DNA from: Ralstonia wenshanensis
GTDB taxonomy: Bacteria > Pseudomonadota > Gammaproteobacteria > Burkholderiales > Burkholderiaceae
Length of the DNA: 64,000 nucleotides
Reading direction: 5' to 3'
Assembly: GCF_021173085.1 (NCBI RefSeq)
Contig: NZ_CP076412.1
Span: 744,001-808,000 of the forward strand
The notes below the pieces were generated by a model. The model did no database searches. It was not told where the DNA came from and worked only from the letters and a program-made list of their open reading frames with translations. Both the position numbers and the translations under genes were made by a program. This document shows, piece after piece, positions 54,076 to 62,996 of the stretch; position 1 is the stretch's first letter; every line of letters begins with the position of its first letter.

Positions 54076-54531
54076 TCACGCGTTCAACCCAATCGCGCCC
54101 GACATACCGGCGCCTGCCTGACACGCCGGGCATACGCCGTAAAGCGCCAGCGCGTGATCGCGCAGCACAAAGCCGCGCTCGTTGGCCACACGCTCCTGCC
54201 GCGACTCGATGGCGTCGTCGTGAAACTCTTCCACGCGGCCGCACGTCAGGCAGATCAGGTGATCGTGGTGCGCGCCCTCGTTCAGCTCATACACCGCATG
54301 GCCGGCCTCGAACGCATGACGCAACAGCACGCCGGCATCGACCAACTGATTGAGCACGCGGTAGACCGTTGAGATGCCGATGTCGAGTTCCGACGTGAGC
54401 AATTGGCGGTACACATCTTCTGCGCTCAAGTGACGGCCGTGTTCCGTACCGGCGGTGAGGATTTCCAGGATCTTGACGCGCGGCGAGGTGGCTTTGAGCC
54501 CCGCCCGGCGCAGGTCGGTCGAGTTTGGCAT
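54076..54531 (-). CDS. fur: Ferric uptake regulator
   Basis: A 151-residue Fur-family repressor: N-terminal winged helix (HLSAEDVYRQLLTSELDIGISTVYRVLNQL, ~34-63), then the metal-binding dimerisation domain with HHDHLIC (88-94), Cys94/Cys97 and Cys134/Cys137. With Fe2+ it would bind boxes such as those at 50706 and 54898. Residues match Fur better than Zur or PerR, but the last point is a judgement. It lies 103 bp beyond a poly-U terminator of a putative Fur-box-driven small RNA, so some or all of its transcripts may start at that promoter. Confidence 0.88.
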   Translation of the reverse strand: MPNSTDLRRAGLKATSPRVKILEILTAGTEHGRHLSAEDVYRQLLTSELDIGISTVYRVLNQLVDAGVLLRHAFEAGHAVYELNEGAHHDHLICLTCGRVEEFHDDAIESRQERVANERGFVLRDHALALYGVCPACQAGAGMSGAIGLNA

Positions 54532-54634
54532 GGCGTTCGTTGGGCGAGATTTGGGTACGGCAGGCGGGGTATTGCAGCGGGCGAGAACCGGAAACGACAA
54601 GGCCGCAAGCATGCAGGCCGGGTCGACAGGTCCT

Positions 54635-54885
54635 AAAAAAAAAACGGCATGGCTGGCAGCCCGGAAAAGTCGCAGTCGGGAAAGCGGGGTCTGAGTGCTT
54701 TCCCGACTGTCGGGCGGCTTGCTACTGCCAAACGCTCTGTGTGTCAGAGCGGTCCCCACAAAAGATCGGGTGCCGGGCGCCGGCCCATGGAATAGCGAGC
54801 GCACGCAGCGAAATTCGGTTCGATGCGGCGTGCGTTTGAGGGATGTGCCCTAGGGGGCGGATCCATCGGCTGCAGCGCCGTCGAT
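54635..54885 (-). ncRNA. Candidate Fur-repressed small RNA (or attenuated fur leader)
   Basis: Driven by the Fur-box promoter at 54892-54920, the minus strand would give a transcript of about 250 nt. It contains a 7 bp hairpin CGCTCTG/CAGAGCG (54733-54751), a perfect 13 bp hairpin CAGTCGGGAAAGC/GCTTTCCCGACTG (54673-54709), a short GGCT/AGCC hairpin, then ten U (54644-54635). No open frame in it is convincing. A promoter with a Fur box plus a structured, poly-U-ended RNA is the layout of RyhB/PrrF-type iron-sparing RNAs; alternatively it is a conditional terminator in the fur leader. No homology search was possible. Confidence 0.5.
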
Positions 54886-54891
54886 GGACAC

Positions 54892-54920
54892 ACTATAAAT
54901 GCGAATGATTCGCATTACAA
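54892..54920 (-). promoter_or_regulatory. Minus-strand sigma-70 promoter with perfect Fur box in the spacer
   Basis: On the minus strand: -35 TTGTAA (54920-54915), a 17 bp spacer, -10 TATAGT (54897-54892). The 19 bp sequence AATGCGAATGATTCGCATT at 54898-54916 is a perfect palindrome and a strong Fur box that fills the spacer and touches the -35. It points toward the putative small RNA and fur. Confidence 0.8.
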
Positions 54921-55217
54921 GAGTTTTTCTTTGCGATCTATTGAAGACCCCGATCTGAGCGCGGCTTTCTCGACGCCGCAAGGGGCATCACCCCAGTGCG
55001 GTAGCGCGGGCGTAGCCGGACCCACCCCCAAGGCTGACGATCGGACGGTGTATCAAGCGTCCGCTACAGTCCTTTCACTGCCGGCGTACGCATCGATCTG
55101 GCTACGAGTCAGCAGATTGGCTTGCTGCTGATCATGTCGGTTGGGAGCAAAGGGGCTGCGTGGACGTCGTCGGGGAGTGCTTCGGCTTCGAACTGCTGAT
55201 GGCTACGTATGGGGCGA
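54921..55217. other. Intergenic region, nothing identified
   Basis: Between the Fur box and the alpha/beta hydrolase stop codon. No gene, repeat or clear regulatory site was seen; a plus-strand open frame 54823-55131 runs across the Fur box and has no recognisable protein features. Confidence 0.5.
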
Positions 55218-56081
55218 CTAGGCAGCCAATTGACTAAGCGCCCGGTTGAACGCGCCCGGGTTGGCGATGTTCATGCCATGCGACGCGCCCGCGATGGTAT
55301 GACGCTCAGCCTGCGGAATCCACGCATGGAGTTTGTCGACGGTGTTCCGGAACATGCGCGGGCTCTTCTGCCCGTCGATCAGCAACGTGCGGCACTGGAT
55401 TTCGCCGGCCGCCTCAGGCGTATAGGCCGGTAGCGGATCACGCAGCTGCTTTGGCAGCGTGAGCGCGTTGTCGAGCGCCATCCTGCGGAAGCTCTGCGTG
55501 CTCTTGATCCAGAAGCCGGGCATGGTGACCGAGTCCACAAATAGATTCAGGCCTGCGTCAAATTCACCCTGTTCGATCAGGTCGGCAGCCTGTGCTCTCA
55601 ATGCCTGGACCGCGGGCGGCAAGGCGCCGGCGGCTGCTTGCGGCGCTGCCTGCAACGGGCCGCCCGGATCGGCCAGCGTGAGCGTCTTTACCAGGTGCGG
55701 GTACTGCCGCGCCAGATGGAACGCAACGCAACCGCCGCGCGAATGGCCAACCAGGTGCACCGGGCCCAGCCCGAGCGCCTCGATGAACTCTGCCATCTCA
55801 ACGACGTGCGCTTCCCAGCTGAAATCGCCGTGCCCGAATGCGTGGGTTTCCGGCCAATAGTGGCCCAGGCTCGGCGCGAAGCAGCGGAACTTTTTCGACA
55901 GCGCGGCGAGTTGCGGATCCCAATAGCGGTAATCGCACAACGACCCGTGAACAAAGACCATCGGCTCGCCGCTTCCGGCTTCTACGTAGGGCACCGAGGT
56001 GCCCGAGGCGGTGGCAGCAAAAGCGGGTTGTGGCCATACGCCGGCAAGAGCCAGCGTCGTCAGGGGCGTTCGCGCATTCAT
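55218..56081 (-). CDS. Exported alpha/beta hydrolase
   Basis: A 287-residue alpha/beta-fold hydrolase with a short hydrophobic N-terminus (MNARTPLTTLALAGVWPQPAFA) that looks like a signal peptide. The nucleophile elbow is GHSRGG with Ser114; an HGS oxyanion segment lies at 45-47, the acidic residue is probably in LLIDGQKSPR, and the histidine in GASHGMN. It diverges from a LysR gene across 111 bp, so it is probably its target. Substrate unknown. Confidence 0.84.
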   Translation of the reverse strand: MNARTPLTTLALAGVWPQPAFAATASGTSVPYVEAGSGEPMVFVHGSLCDYRYWDPQLAALSKKFRCFAPSLGHYWPETHAFGHGDFSWEAHVVEMAEFIEALGLGPVHLVGHSRGGCVAFHLARQYPHLVKTLTLADPGGPLQAAPQAAAGALPPAVQALRAQAADLIEQGEFDAGLNLFVDSVTMPGFWIKSTQSFRRMALDNALTLPKQLRDPLPAYTPEAAGEIQCRTLLIDGQKSPRMFRNTVDKLHAWIPQAERHTIAGASHGMNIANPGAFNRALSQLAA

Positions 56082-56192
56082 TGTTGAAACTCCGTTTTCC
56101 CGAGACTTTGCTGCACTGCGATTGAAAAGGAAATCGCATAATATTGATGGAATCTTTCAGTTTTTCTGATACATCCTCGCAAGCGAGTGCAC

Positions 56193-57056
56193 ATGAGTAC
56201 CGAGATGAAAGCCCTGGACGTCGACGTTCTCACCATGATCGTCGCCGTTGCCAACACAGGCACGATCAGCCGGGCGGCAGATCTCGTGCACCGCTCGCAA
56301 TCGGCTGTGAGCATGCAGATCAAGACGCTGGAATCGGCACTAGGAAAGGCGCTGTTCGTGCGCAAGCCGCGTAGCGTGATACCAACACAAGACGGCGAGG
56401 TGCTGCTGGCGTATGCGCGCCGGATCATTGCGCTGCGTGATGAAGCCTGGGCAGCGGTCGTGCGGCCGGACGTGACGGGCCGCGTGGTGATCGGTGTGCC
56501 CGACGACTATGCGTCGTCGCTGTTCCCGCCGATTCTCAAGAAATTCTCGGCCAGCTATCCAAAGGTCGAGATCCAGGTCATCGGCTTGCCCAGCGTGGCG
56601 TTGGCGCCGATGTTGCGTGATGGCACGGTGGACCTCGTCTGCGCCACGCGCGTCAAAGGGCTGACCGGCGAATTTTTGCGGCACGAACCGATGGTCTGGG
56701 CAGCGGGCCCGGGGACCACGGAAATCTGGCGTGAACGGCCATTGCCGATTGCGGTGTTTCTGCCGGGCAGCGTCGCGCGCGAGAAGGCGATCCGCAGTCT
56801 CGAGCGCGCAAAGATCGCCTACCGGACTTCGTATGAAAGCCCGAGCCTGCTGGGCTTGCTGACGATGGCCCGAGCGGGCCTCGCCATCACGCCATTGGCG
56901 CGATGTGCCGTGCCCTCCGACTTTACGTTGCTCGGATCCGCGCACGGCCTGCCGGAGATCGGTACGTTGGAGATCGTCTTGGCGCGTAGTGTCACTTCCA
57001 ACCGTCAACCCTGCGATTTCCTGGCCGAGCGAATTGTGGCCGAGCTAAATGCGTGA
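56193..57056 (+). CDS. LysR-family transcriptional regulator
   Basis: A 287-residue LysR protein; helix-turn-helix at ~10-68 (VDVLTMIVAVANTGTISRAADLVHRSQSAVSMQIKTLE). ATG 56193 is used; GTG 56187 would add two residues. It is divergent from the exported alpha/beta hydrolase and likely regulates it. Confidence 0.86.
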   Translation: MSTEMKALDVDVLTMIVAVANTGTISRAADLVHRSQSAVSMQIKTLESALGKALFVRKPRSVIPTQDGEVLLAYARRIIALRDEAWAAVVRPDVTGRVVIGVPDDYASSLFPPILKKFSASYPKVEIQVIGLPSVALAPMLRDGTVDLVCATRVKGLTGEFLRHEPMVWAAGPGTTEIWRERPLPIAVFLPGSVAREKAIRSLERAKIAYRTSYESPSLLGLLTMARAGLAITPLARCAVPSDFTLLGSAHGLPEIGTLEIVLARSVTSNRQPCDFLAERIVAELNA

Positions 57057-57118
57057 GCCCGCTTCGCCAAGCTTCCCTTGACTGATCGGGGAATCGCTCG
57101 CCTCTGGAACAACGGCGG

Positions 57119-57607
57119 CTAGGTCGTTGAATCTCGCGGCGCAGGTTCAACTCCAGCGCGACGCGCCTCCCAATCTTCGTAAAGGCCCTGCTCGCCCGTT
57201 GGCCTGAACGGATGCAGTTGCAGCTCACCGCCCTCCGGCGCGCGACGCATCTCCGCATACATGGCAGCGGTCGACATACCGAAAGGCTCGCCATCTTCGT
57301 TCGAATAGGCAAAGTACGCCGCGCGAATGCCGCAGCGGTACATGGCCGCAAAGCACATCGGGCACGGATGGCCACTGGCGTACATCACTGCACCGCGCAA
57401 GTCGGATGTAGCCAGCGTCTGGCTTGCCTGGCGGATGGCCTGCATTTCGGCATGGGCTGTGGGGTCATTGGTGGCGAGCACCTCGTTCACCGCACGCGCA
57501 ACGATCTTCCCGTCGCGCACAAGCACCGCCCCAAAACGGCAAGCCGCCGCCGTTGACGTTACCGCGCGCAAGCGCCACCGCCTCACGCATGTACTGCTCA
57601 TCGGACA
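57119..57607 (-). pseudogene. Nucleoside/guanine deaminase-like gene with a +1 frameshift
   Basis: From ATG 57607 (GGAGA upstream) the protein reads MSDEQYMREAVALARGNVNGGGLPF; the remainder, starting GAVLVRDGKIVARAVNE, continues in another frame. Removing one base from the TTTTGGGG run (minus strand, 57536-57529) joins them as GGGLPFGAVLV, the normal deaminase sequence. The rest is intact: zinc ligands in TAHAEMQ and PCPMCFAAM, typical of the cytidine-deaminase-like fold of guanine and tRNA adenosine deaminases, total about 162 residues. It could be a true pseudogene, a slippage-controlled gene or a sequencing error. It is divergent from a LysR gene. Confidence 0.8.
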
Positions 57608-57702
57608 TCGGGTTCTCCGCAGACGAAATTGCGGGTCGATTATGGTTGCGCCCCTAAACATGTTGAAATTAAATAATGAAATGAGATTCAGTGGGTTTTC
57701 CA

Positions 57703-58590
57703 ATGATTGATCTTGTGTTGCTGCGCAGCTTTGTCACGGTGGTCGATACGGGCAACTTCACACGCGCGGCCGAGCATTTGCACCTGACACAATCGACCGT
57801 CAGCCAGCAGATCCTCCGGCTCGAACAGCAGTTGGACTGCCGCCTGCTCGACCGCAGCCAGCGCCAGGTGTTGCCGACGGAAGAGGGCGACCGCCTGCTC
57901 GGCTACGCCCGCCGCCTGCTACGCCTGGCCAACGAAGCGAGCGAGGCGCTCAGCCCCGAACACACCGGCGGCGTGCTGCGCCTGGGCGTGCCGGAAGACC
58001 TCGGCAGCGGTGCGCTGATGCCGCTCATCGCCAGCTTTGCGCGCGAGCGGCTGCGGCTGCGGCTGGAGGTGGAAAGCGGTCTCTCACACCACCTCCTGCG
58101 TCTGTATCGCAATGGCGATCTCGACATGCTGCTCGTCAAGCAATGGGGCACCGATAGCGATTGCCATGCGCGCTGGGCTGAACCGGTTTGCTGGATCGAC
58201 AGCGCCGAGAGGCCGCACACGCTGCCGCTTGGGCCATCGCAACCTGCGTTGCCGCTGGTGGTGTTTCCGGTGGGCGCGCTGTATCGGCAGGAGATGCTGC
58301 ATGCGCTGGAATCGATCGGCCAGCCGTGGCGCATCACGTATTCAAGCCCGAGCCTGGCAAGCCTGTGTGCGGCTGTCAGCGCGGGGTTGGGCGTGAGCCT
58401 GCTGCCCGCCAGCACCGTGCAGGCCGGACATCGCGTGGTCGGCGCTGCCGATGGTTTTCCGGAGATCGGCGGGCTGGAGCTGGCGCTGTTTGCGCGACCC
58501 GACCTCGACAGCGCGGGGCGCGCGTTGCGCGATCGCCTTGTCGACATGTGCTCCGCGCGCGCGCAGGCGCTGCAGTCAGCCACCGGCTGA
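57703..58590 (+). CDS. LysR-family transcriptional regulator
   Basis: A 295-residue LysR protein with helix-turn-helix at ~4-62 (LVLLRSFVTVVDTGNFTRAAEHLHLTQSTVSQQI) and an effector domain beginning GVLRLGVPEDLGSGALMP. ATG 57703 follows an A/T-rich spacer of 95 bp shared with the frameshifted deaminase gene, whose regulator it probably is. It converges on ahpF. Confidence 0.87.
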   Translation: MIDLVLLRSFVTVVDTGNFTRAAEHLHLTQSTVSQQILRLEQQLDCRLLDRSQRQVLPTEEGDRLLGYARRLLRLANEASEALSPEHTGGVLRLGVPEDLGSGALMPLIASFARERLRLRLEVESGLSHHLLRLYRNGDLDMLLVKQWGTDSDCHARWAEPVCWIDSAERPHTLPLGPSQPALPLVVFPVGALYRQEMLHALESIGQPWRITYSSPSLASLCAAVSAGLGVSLLPASTVQAGHRVVGAADGFPEIGGLELALFARPDLDSAGRALRDRLVDMCSARAQALQSATG

Positions 58591-58606
58591 GCGCCCAGGC
58601 CCCAAA

Positions 58607-58641
58607 GAAAAAGCCGGACCCGCTGATCGCGAAGTCCGGCT
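58607..58641 (-). terminator. Terminator of ahpF
   Basis: On the minus strand AGCCGGAC (58641-58634) pairs with GTCCGGCT (58619-58612), followed by TTTTTC; 26 bp after the ahpF stop. Confidence 0.8.
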
Positions 58642-58667
58642 CGGTACGAGTACGGCTTCGTTCAGCT

Positions 58668-60242
58668 TCAGGCAGCTTCGGCCAGCGGCACGCGGATCAG
58701 ATGATCGAACGCCGACAGCGCGGCCTTCGCACCATCGCCGGTGGCAATGATGATCTGCTTGTACGGCGTCGTGGTCGCATCGCCTGCGGCGAACACGCCT
58801 TCCGCGCTGGTCTGGCCGCGTGCATCTACAACGATCTCGCCAAAGCGGTTGCGCTCAAGCGCACCATCCAGCCATTCGGTGTTGGGCACCAGGCCGATCT
58901 GCACGAACACGCCTTCGAGCGCGACAGTGTGCTCGACGCCATCCACGCGGCTCTTGTAACGCAGGCCATTGACCTTCTGGCCGTCACCGGTGATCTCGGT
59001 GGTCTGCGCGTTGGTCACGATGGTCGCATTCGGCAGGCTTTGCAGCTTGCGCACCAGCACGGCATCGGCCTTCAGCTCGCTGGCGAACTCCAACAGCGTG
59101 ACGTGGCTCACGAGGCCGGCCAGGTCGATGGCCGCTTCTACACCCGAGTTGCCGCCGCCGATGACCGCCACGCGCTTGCCCTTGAACAGCGGGCCATCGC
59201 AGTGCGGGCAGTACGCCACGCCCTTGTTCTTGTATTCCTGCTCGCCTGGCACGTTGACGTTGCGCCAGCGGGCACCCGTCGACAGGATGACCGAGCGACC
59301 CTTGAGCACCGCGCCGTTGGCCAGCGTCACCTCGGCAAAGCCACCCGGCTTGTCTGCCGGCGTGAGCTTGACCGCGCGCTGCGTGTTCATGATGTCGACG
59401 TCGTACTGGCGCACGTGCTGCTCAAGCGCGGCGGCAAACTTCGGCCCTTCGGTCTCCTGCACGGAGATGAAGTTTTCGATGCCCAGCGTGTCGAGCACCT
59501 GGCCGCCAAAACGCTCGGCCACCACGCCGGTACGCACGCCCTTGCGTGCCGCGTACACGGCAGCAGCGGCACCAGCCGGGCCACCACCCACGATCAGCAC
59601 ATCGAACGCCTCCTTGGCGGCAAGCTTTTCAGCATCACGCGCAGCGGCGCCAGTGTCGATCTTGGCGAGGATCTCTTCCACGCCCATGCGGCCCGTGCCG
59701 AAGGTCTCGCCGTTCAGAAACACGGTCGGCACGGCCATGATCTGGCGCGCCTCGATTTCGCCCTGATACAGCGCGCCGTCGATGGCGACGTGCTGGATGC
59801 GCGGATTGATCACGGACATCACGTTCAGCGCCTGGACCACGTCCGGGCAGTTCTGGCACGTGAGCGACATGTAGGTCTCGAAGCGGAAATCCCCTTCGAT
59901 ATTGCGAATCTGTTCGATGACGTCGGCTTCGAGCTTGGGCGCATAGCCGCCCACTTGCAGCAGCGCCAGCACGAGCGAGGTGAACTCGTGACCGGTCGGG
60001 ATGGCGGCAAAACGCACGCTCACATCCGCACCGGTGCGGCGGATCAGGAACGACGGTGCGCGCTCGGCGGCATCGCGTTGTTCGGTCAGCACGATCATGC
60101 TGGACTGCTCGGCCACGTCGCGCAGCAGGTCCATCATGTCGCGGGAGCCCTCGCTGTCATCGACGTTGGCGACCAGCTCAATGGGCTGCACGAGGCGTTC
60201 GAGGTAGGCCTTCAGTTGGGCCTTGACATCAGCATCCAGCAT
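58668..60242 (-). CDS. ahpF: Alkyl hydroperoxide reductase subunit F
   Basis: A 524-residue NADH-dependent flavoprotein that keeps AhpC reduced. Two redox centres are visible: the N-terminal thioredoxin-like domain with CQNC (~127-130) and the thioredoxin-reductase-like part with CPHC in [11 protein letters not shown] (~343-346); FAD/NADH-binding glycine-rich motifs [13 protein letters not shown] and [10 protein letters not shown] are present. ATG 60242 ([17 protein letters not shown]) is the family start. It lies 124 bp downstream of ahpC with a hairpin between, which should lower its expression relative to ahpC. Confidence 0.95.
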   Translation of the reverse strand: MLDADVKAQLKAYLERLVQPIELVANVDDSEGSRDMMDLLRDVAEQSSMIVLTEQRDAAERAPSFLIRRTGADVSVRFAAIPTGHEFTSLVLALLQVGGYAPKLEADVIEQIRNIEGDFRFETYMSLTCQNCPDVVQALNVMSVINPRIQHVAIDGALYQGEIEARQIMAVPTVFLNGETFGTGRMGVEEILAKIDTGAAARDAEKLAAKEAFDVLIVGGGPAGAAAAVYAARKGVRTGVVAERFGGQVLDTLGIENFISVQETEGPKFAAALEQHVRQYDVDIMNTQRAVKLTPADKPGGFAEVTLANGAVLKGRSVILSTGARWRNVNVPGEQEYKNKGVAYCPHCDGPLFKGKRVAVIGGGNSGVEAAIDLAGLVSHVTLLEFASELKADAVLVRKLQSLPNATIVTNAQTTEITGDGQKVNGLRYKSRVDGVEHTVALEGVFVQIGLVPNTEWLDGALERNRFGEIVVDARGQTSAEGVFAAGDATTTPYKQIIIATGDGAKAALSAFDHLIRVPLAEAA

Positions 60243-60305
60243 GACGACTTCCTTTATTCGTTTTGATTCAGTGACAGGGCGCGGCACATGCCTGCGCCCT
60301 TAAGC

Positions 60306-60332
60306 AAACGGCCGGCAGAGCCGGCCGTTTTT
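60306..60332. terminator. Hairpin between ahpC and ahpF (partial terminator)
   Basis: AAACGGCCGGC and GCCGGCCGTTT form a perfect 11 bp stem with loop AGA. On the minus strand, the direction of ahpCF, it is followed by only a few T, so it probably attenuates rather than stops transcription into ahpF. Confidence 0.65.
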
Positions 60333-60366
60333 CACGCTGCATGTCTGCAGCAACAGCCTTTACAAC

Positions 60367-60930
60367 TTAGATCTTGCCGACCAGGTCCAGCGACGGCTTG
60401 ATCGTCTTGGCGCCTTCGTTCCACTTGGCCGGGCACACGTTGCCCGGGTTGTTGGCGACGAACTGGGCAGCCTTGAGCTTGCGCAGGGTTTCCTTCACGT
60501 CACGGGCGATAGCATTGTCGTGCACTTCCATCGTCTTGATCACGCCTTGCGGGTCGATCACGAACGTGCCGCGCAGTGCCAGGCCTTCTTCCGGAATGTG
60601 CACGCCGAATGCGTTGGTCAGTTGGTGCGTCGGGTCACCCACCAGCGGGAACTGTGCCTTGCCCACGGCCGGCGAAGTTTCGTGCCACACCTTGTGCGAG
60701 AAGTGCGTGTCGGTCGTGACGATGTAGACCTCGGCGCCAGCCTTCTGGAATTCTGCGTAGTTGTCCGCTGCGTCTTCCACTTCGGTCGGGCAGTTGAAGG
60801 TGAATGCGGCCGGCATGAAGATCAGCACGGACCACTTGCCCTTGAGCGACTCATCCGTGACTTCGATGAACTTGCCGTTGTGGAACGCTTGGGCCTTGAA
60901 CGGTTGGACTTGAGTATTGATCAGCGACAT
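60367..60930 (-). CDS. ahpC: Alkyl hydroperoxide reductase subunit C (peroxiredoxin)
   Basis: A 187-residue typical 2-Cys peroxiredoxin that reduces H2O2 and organic peroxides. The peroxidatic cysteine is in AFTFNCPTEVED (~47) and the resolving cysteine in GNVCPAKW (~166). ATG 60930 (MSLINTQVQPF) is the standard start. An OxyR-like site and promoter lie upstream; AhpF is encoded downstream. Confidence 0.96.
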   Translation of the reverse strand: MSLINTQVQPFKAQAFHNGKFIEVTDESLKGKWSVLIFMPAAFTFNCPTEVEDAADNYAEFQKAGAEVYIVTTDTHFSHKVWHETSPAVGKAQFPLVGDPTHQLTNAFGVHIPEEGLALRGTFVIDPQGVIKTMEVHDNAIARDVKETLRKLKAAQFVANNPGNVCPAKWNEGAKTIKPSLDLVGKI

Positions 60931-60970
60931 AGTGGTTTTCGGTTGGGTTGCTTGGTTGACAACGGAGTGG

Positions 60971-61036
60971 ATCGTATCGTCGATCAGTGCATTGCACAAG
61001 TTGATTGATATGATTTTGTCGATTGTTTTTTTCTAT
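60971..61036 (-). promoter_or_regulatory. ahpC promoter with OxyR-like site
   Basis: On the minus strand: -35 TTGTGC (60999-60994), 17 bp spacer, -10 TACGAT (60976-60971). Immediately upstream, 61036-61000, four tetrads ATAG, CAAT, ATCA and CAAC lie exactly 7 nt apart, the spacing of OxyR sites (ATAG-N7-CTAT-N7-ATAG-N7-CTAT), with the distal pair matching best. The remaining spacer up to glgA (61037-61332) shows nothing else I can name. Confidence 0.5.
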
Positions 61037-61332
61037 TGCCTGAGCAACCGAGCGCTTACCGACTGAAGCGCCACATATCCAAAAGGTGCGCCTGCGTGCA
61101 TAGACGAAATTACATGGCACACCCGCAGGTTGCACACCCCGCACGTGTTCTCGCAGTGCGCACATTACGTAGAGCCAAGGCAGCGCGCGCCAAGACTACA
61201 GCCTTGTCAGCGTCTGTCTGACTGGCATAGGTCTTGCGCGAAGAGGTCGATCGCAAACCTCCGCCGCGCATCGGCGCCGTCCACTGCTCATGCAGTTGGC
61301 TGACGGCCCGGCAGGCAAATTCCTCCGGGAGC

Positions 61333-62964
61333 ATGACCTTGTCGCTGAACGTTCTCTTTGTCGCTTCTGAAGCTGTGCCGCTGGCCAAGACCGGCGGGCT
61401 TGGAGATATGGTCGGGGCCTGCGCGAACGCATTGCGGCGCGCCGGCATGAAAGTGACGGTGATGCTGCCGGGCTATCCCGACGCCATCACGCAGTTGCAG
61501 CACACGCGCACCGTGTGCGAATGGACCGACCTGCCGGGCGGCCGCGCCCGCCTGCTGAACGGCCGCATGGGCGCACAGGGCATCCCGGTGCTGCTGTTCG
61601 ACGCCCCGGCGCTGTTCGCGCGGCCCGGCAATCCTTACCTCGACGACCACGGCCAGCCATATGACGACAACGCGCTGCGCTTTGCAGCGTTCAGCCAGGC
61701 CGCTGCGCGCGTTGCCGGCGGCGTGCCCGGGGTGCATCGCTTTGACATCGTGCAGGCGCATGACTGGCATGCAGGGCTGGTGCCGCTGTTCGTCAAGCGT
61801 GCGCAGGCGCCGGTGAAGACTGTCTTCACGATCCATAACCTCGCGTTCCAGGGCAATTTCCCGATGCACGTGGTGCCGGACATTGGCGTGCCGCCCGATG
61901 CGGCGCACGAAGCCGAGTTCTGGGGCCAGTTCAGCTTCCTGAAGGCCGGCCTGCTTTGGGCCGATCGCATCACCACGGTGAGCCACGCGTATGCGCGCGA
62001 AATCCTGACCGAGACAGCAGGCTGCGGCATGCAGGATCTGCTGCGCGCACGCCAGCAAGACCTCGTCGCCATCCTCAACGGCATCGACAACGACGTGTGG
62101 AACCCGTCGAAAGACCCGCTGCTGCCGCAGCCGTTTGTTGCTTCCAACCTGAGCGGCAAGCAAACCGCCAAGCGCGTCCTGCAGCAACGCTTCGGCCTGC
62201 CGGAAGACCCGAAGGCGCCGCTGCTGGCCGTCGGCAGCCGCCTGACGCATCAGAAGATGGCCGACGTGGCGTTGCAGGCGCTGCCCCAACTGCTGGAATC
62301 CAACCCGCAATTGCAGGTGGCCGTGCTCGGCTGCGGTGAACACGCCTATGAGACCGGCATGGCTGAGCTGGCGGCGCGCTATCCCCGCCAAGTGGCCGCG
62401 AAGATCGGCTACACCGAGGCCTATGCCCACCTGCTGCATGCCGGCGCCGACATCCTCCTGCACGGTAGCCGCTTCGAGCCGTGCGGCCTGACGCCGCTCT
62501 ATTCGATGCGCTACGGCACGGTGCCTGTTGCGTCGCGCGTGGGCGGGCTGATGGACACCATCACCGACCACGGCTCGCCGGAAGCGGCGTTGCACGGCGC
62601 CACGGGTTTCCTGTTCGACGGCGACACCGCCGACGCCATGGTGGCCGCGGTGGAACGCGCCCTGCGCGTCTTCGCCCAGCCGCAGGCGTGGCGCATCCTG
62701 CAATACAACGGCATGACGACCGACTTTGGCTGGTCGCAGCCGGCCCGCGAATACATCGCGCTGTACCGCAACCTCGTGCCGGCCGCCACACCCATGCCCG
62801 CCGTGGCGCTTGCGCAGACGCCCGTCGCACCCGACGCGCTGCACACGGCCCGCCCCGATCAACCTGTGCGTACGCCGGCGCGGCGACGCTCGACGGCGCT
62901 GTCCGACGAGATCCGAGCGCACGCGGTGGCGCGCGCCGCCAGTGCCGAGAAGATCCGTGCCTGA
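61333..62964 (+). CDS. glgA: Glycogen synthase (ADP-glucose type)
   Basis: A 543-residue GT5 glucosyltransferase that elongates alpha-1,4-glucan from ADP-glucose. The N-terminal KTGGLGD motif (19-25) binds ADP-glucose; QAHDWHAGLVP, TIHNLAFQG and the C-terminal GSRFEPCGLTPLYSMRYGTVPVA segment with the catalytic glutamate are all clear. It has an extra ~60-residue Pro/Ala-rich tail ending in RARA-type charged residues beyond the usual ~480-residue core. ATG 61333 starts the conserved MTLSLNVLFVASE. The GH13 gene follows 32 bp later in the same operon. Confidence 0.93.
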   Translation: MTLSLNVLFVASEAVPLAKTGGLGDMVGACANALRRAGMKVTVMLPGYPDAITQLQHTRTVCEWTDLPGGRARLLNGRMGAQGIPVLLFDAPALFARPGNPYLDDHGQPYDDNALRFAAFSQAAARVAGGVPGVHRFDIVQAHDWHAGLVPLFVKRAQAPVKTVFTIHNLAFQGNFPMHVVPDIGVPPDAAHEAEFWGQFSFLKAGLLWADRITTVSHAYAREILTETAGCGMQDLLRARQQDLVAILNGIDNDVWNPSKDPLLPQPFVASNLSGKQTAKRVLQQRFGLPEDPKAPLLAVGSRLTHQKMADVALQALPQLLESNPQLQVAVLGCGEHAYETGMAELAARYPRQVAAKIGYTEAYAHLLHAGADILLHGSRFEPCGLTPLYSMRYGTVPVASRVGGLMDTITDHGSPEAALHGATGFLFDGDTADAMVAAVERALRVFAQPQAWRILQYNGMTTDFGWSQPAREYIALYRNLVPAATPMPAVALAQTPVAPDALHTARPDQPVRTPARRRSTALSDEIRAHAVARAASAEKIRA

Positions 62965-62996
62965 CCGCGCCTGACGCTCTGCCCCCGCTTTCACGC

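Noticed and set aside
54823-55131. 102-codon plus-strand frame across the Fur box at 54898
   Set aside because: It begins upstream of and runs through a promoter/operator on the opposite strand, and has no protein features.
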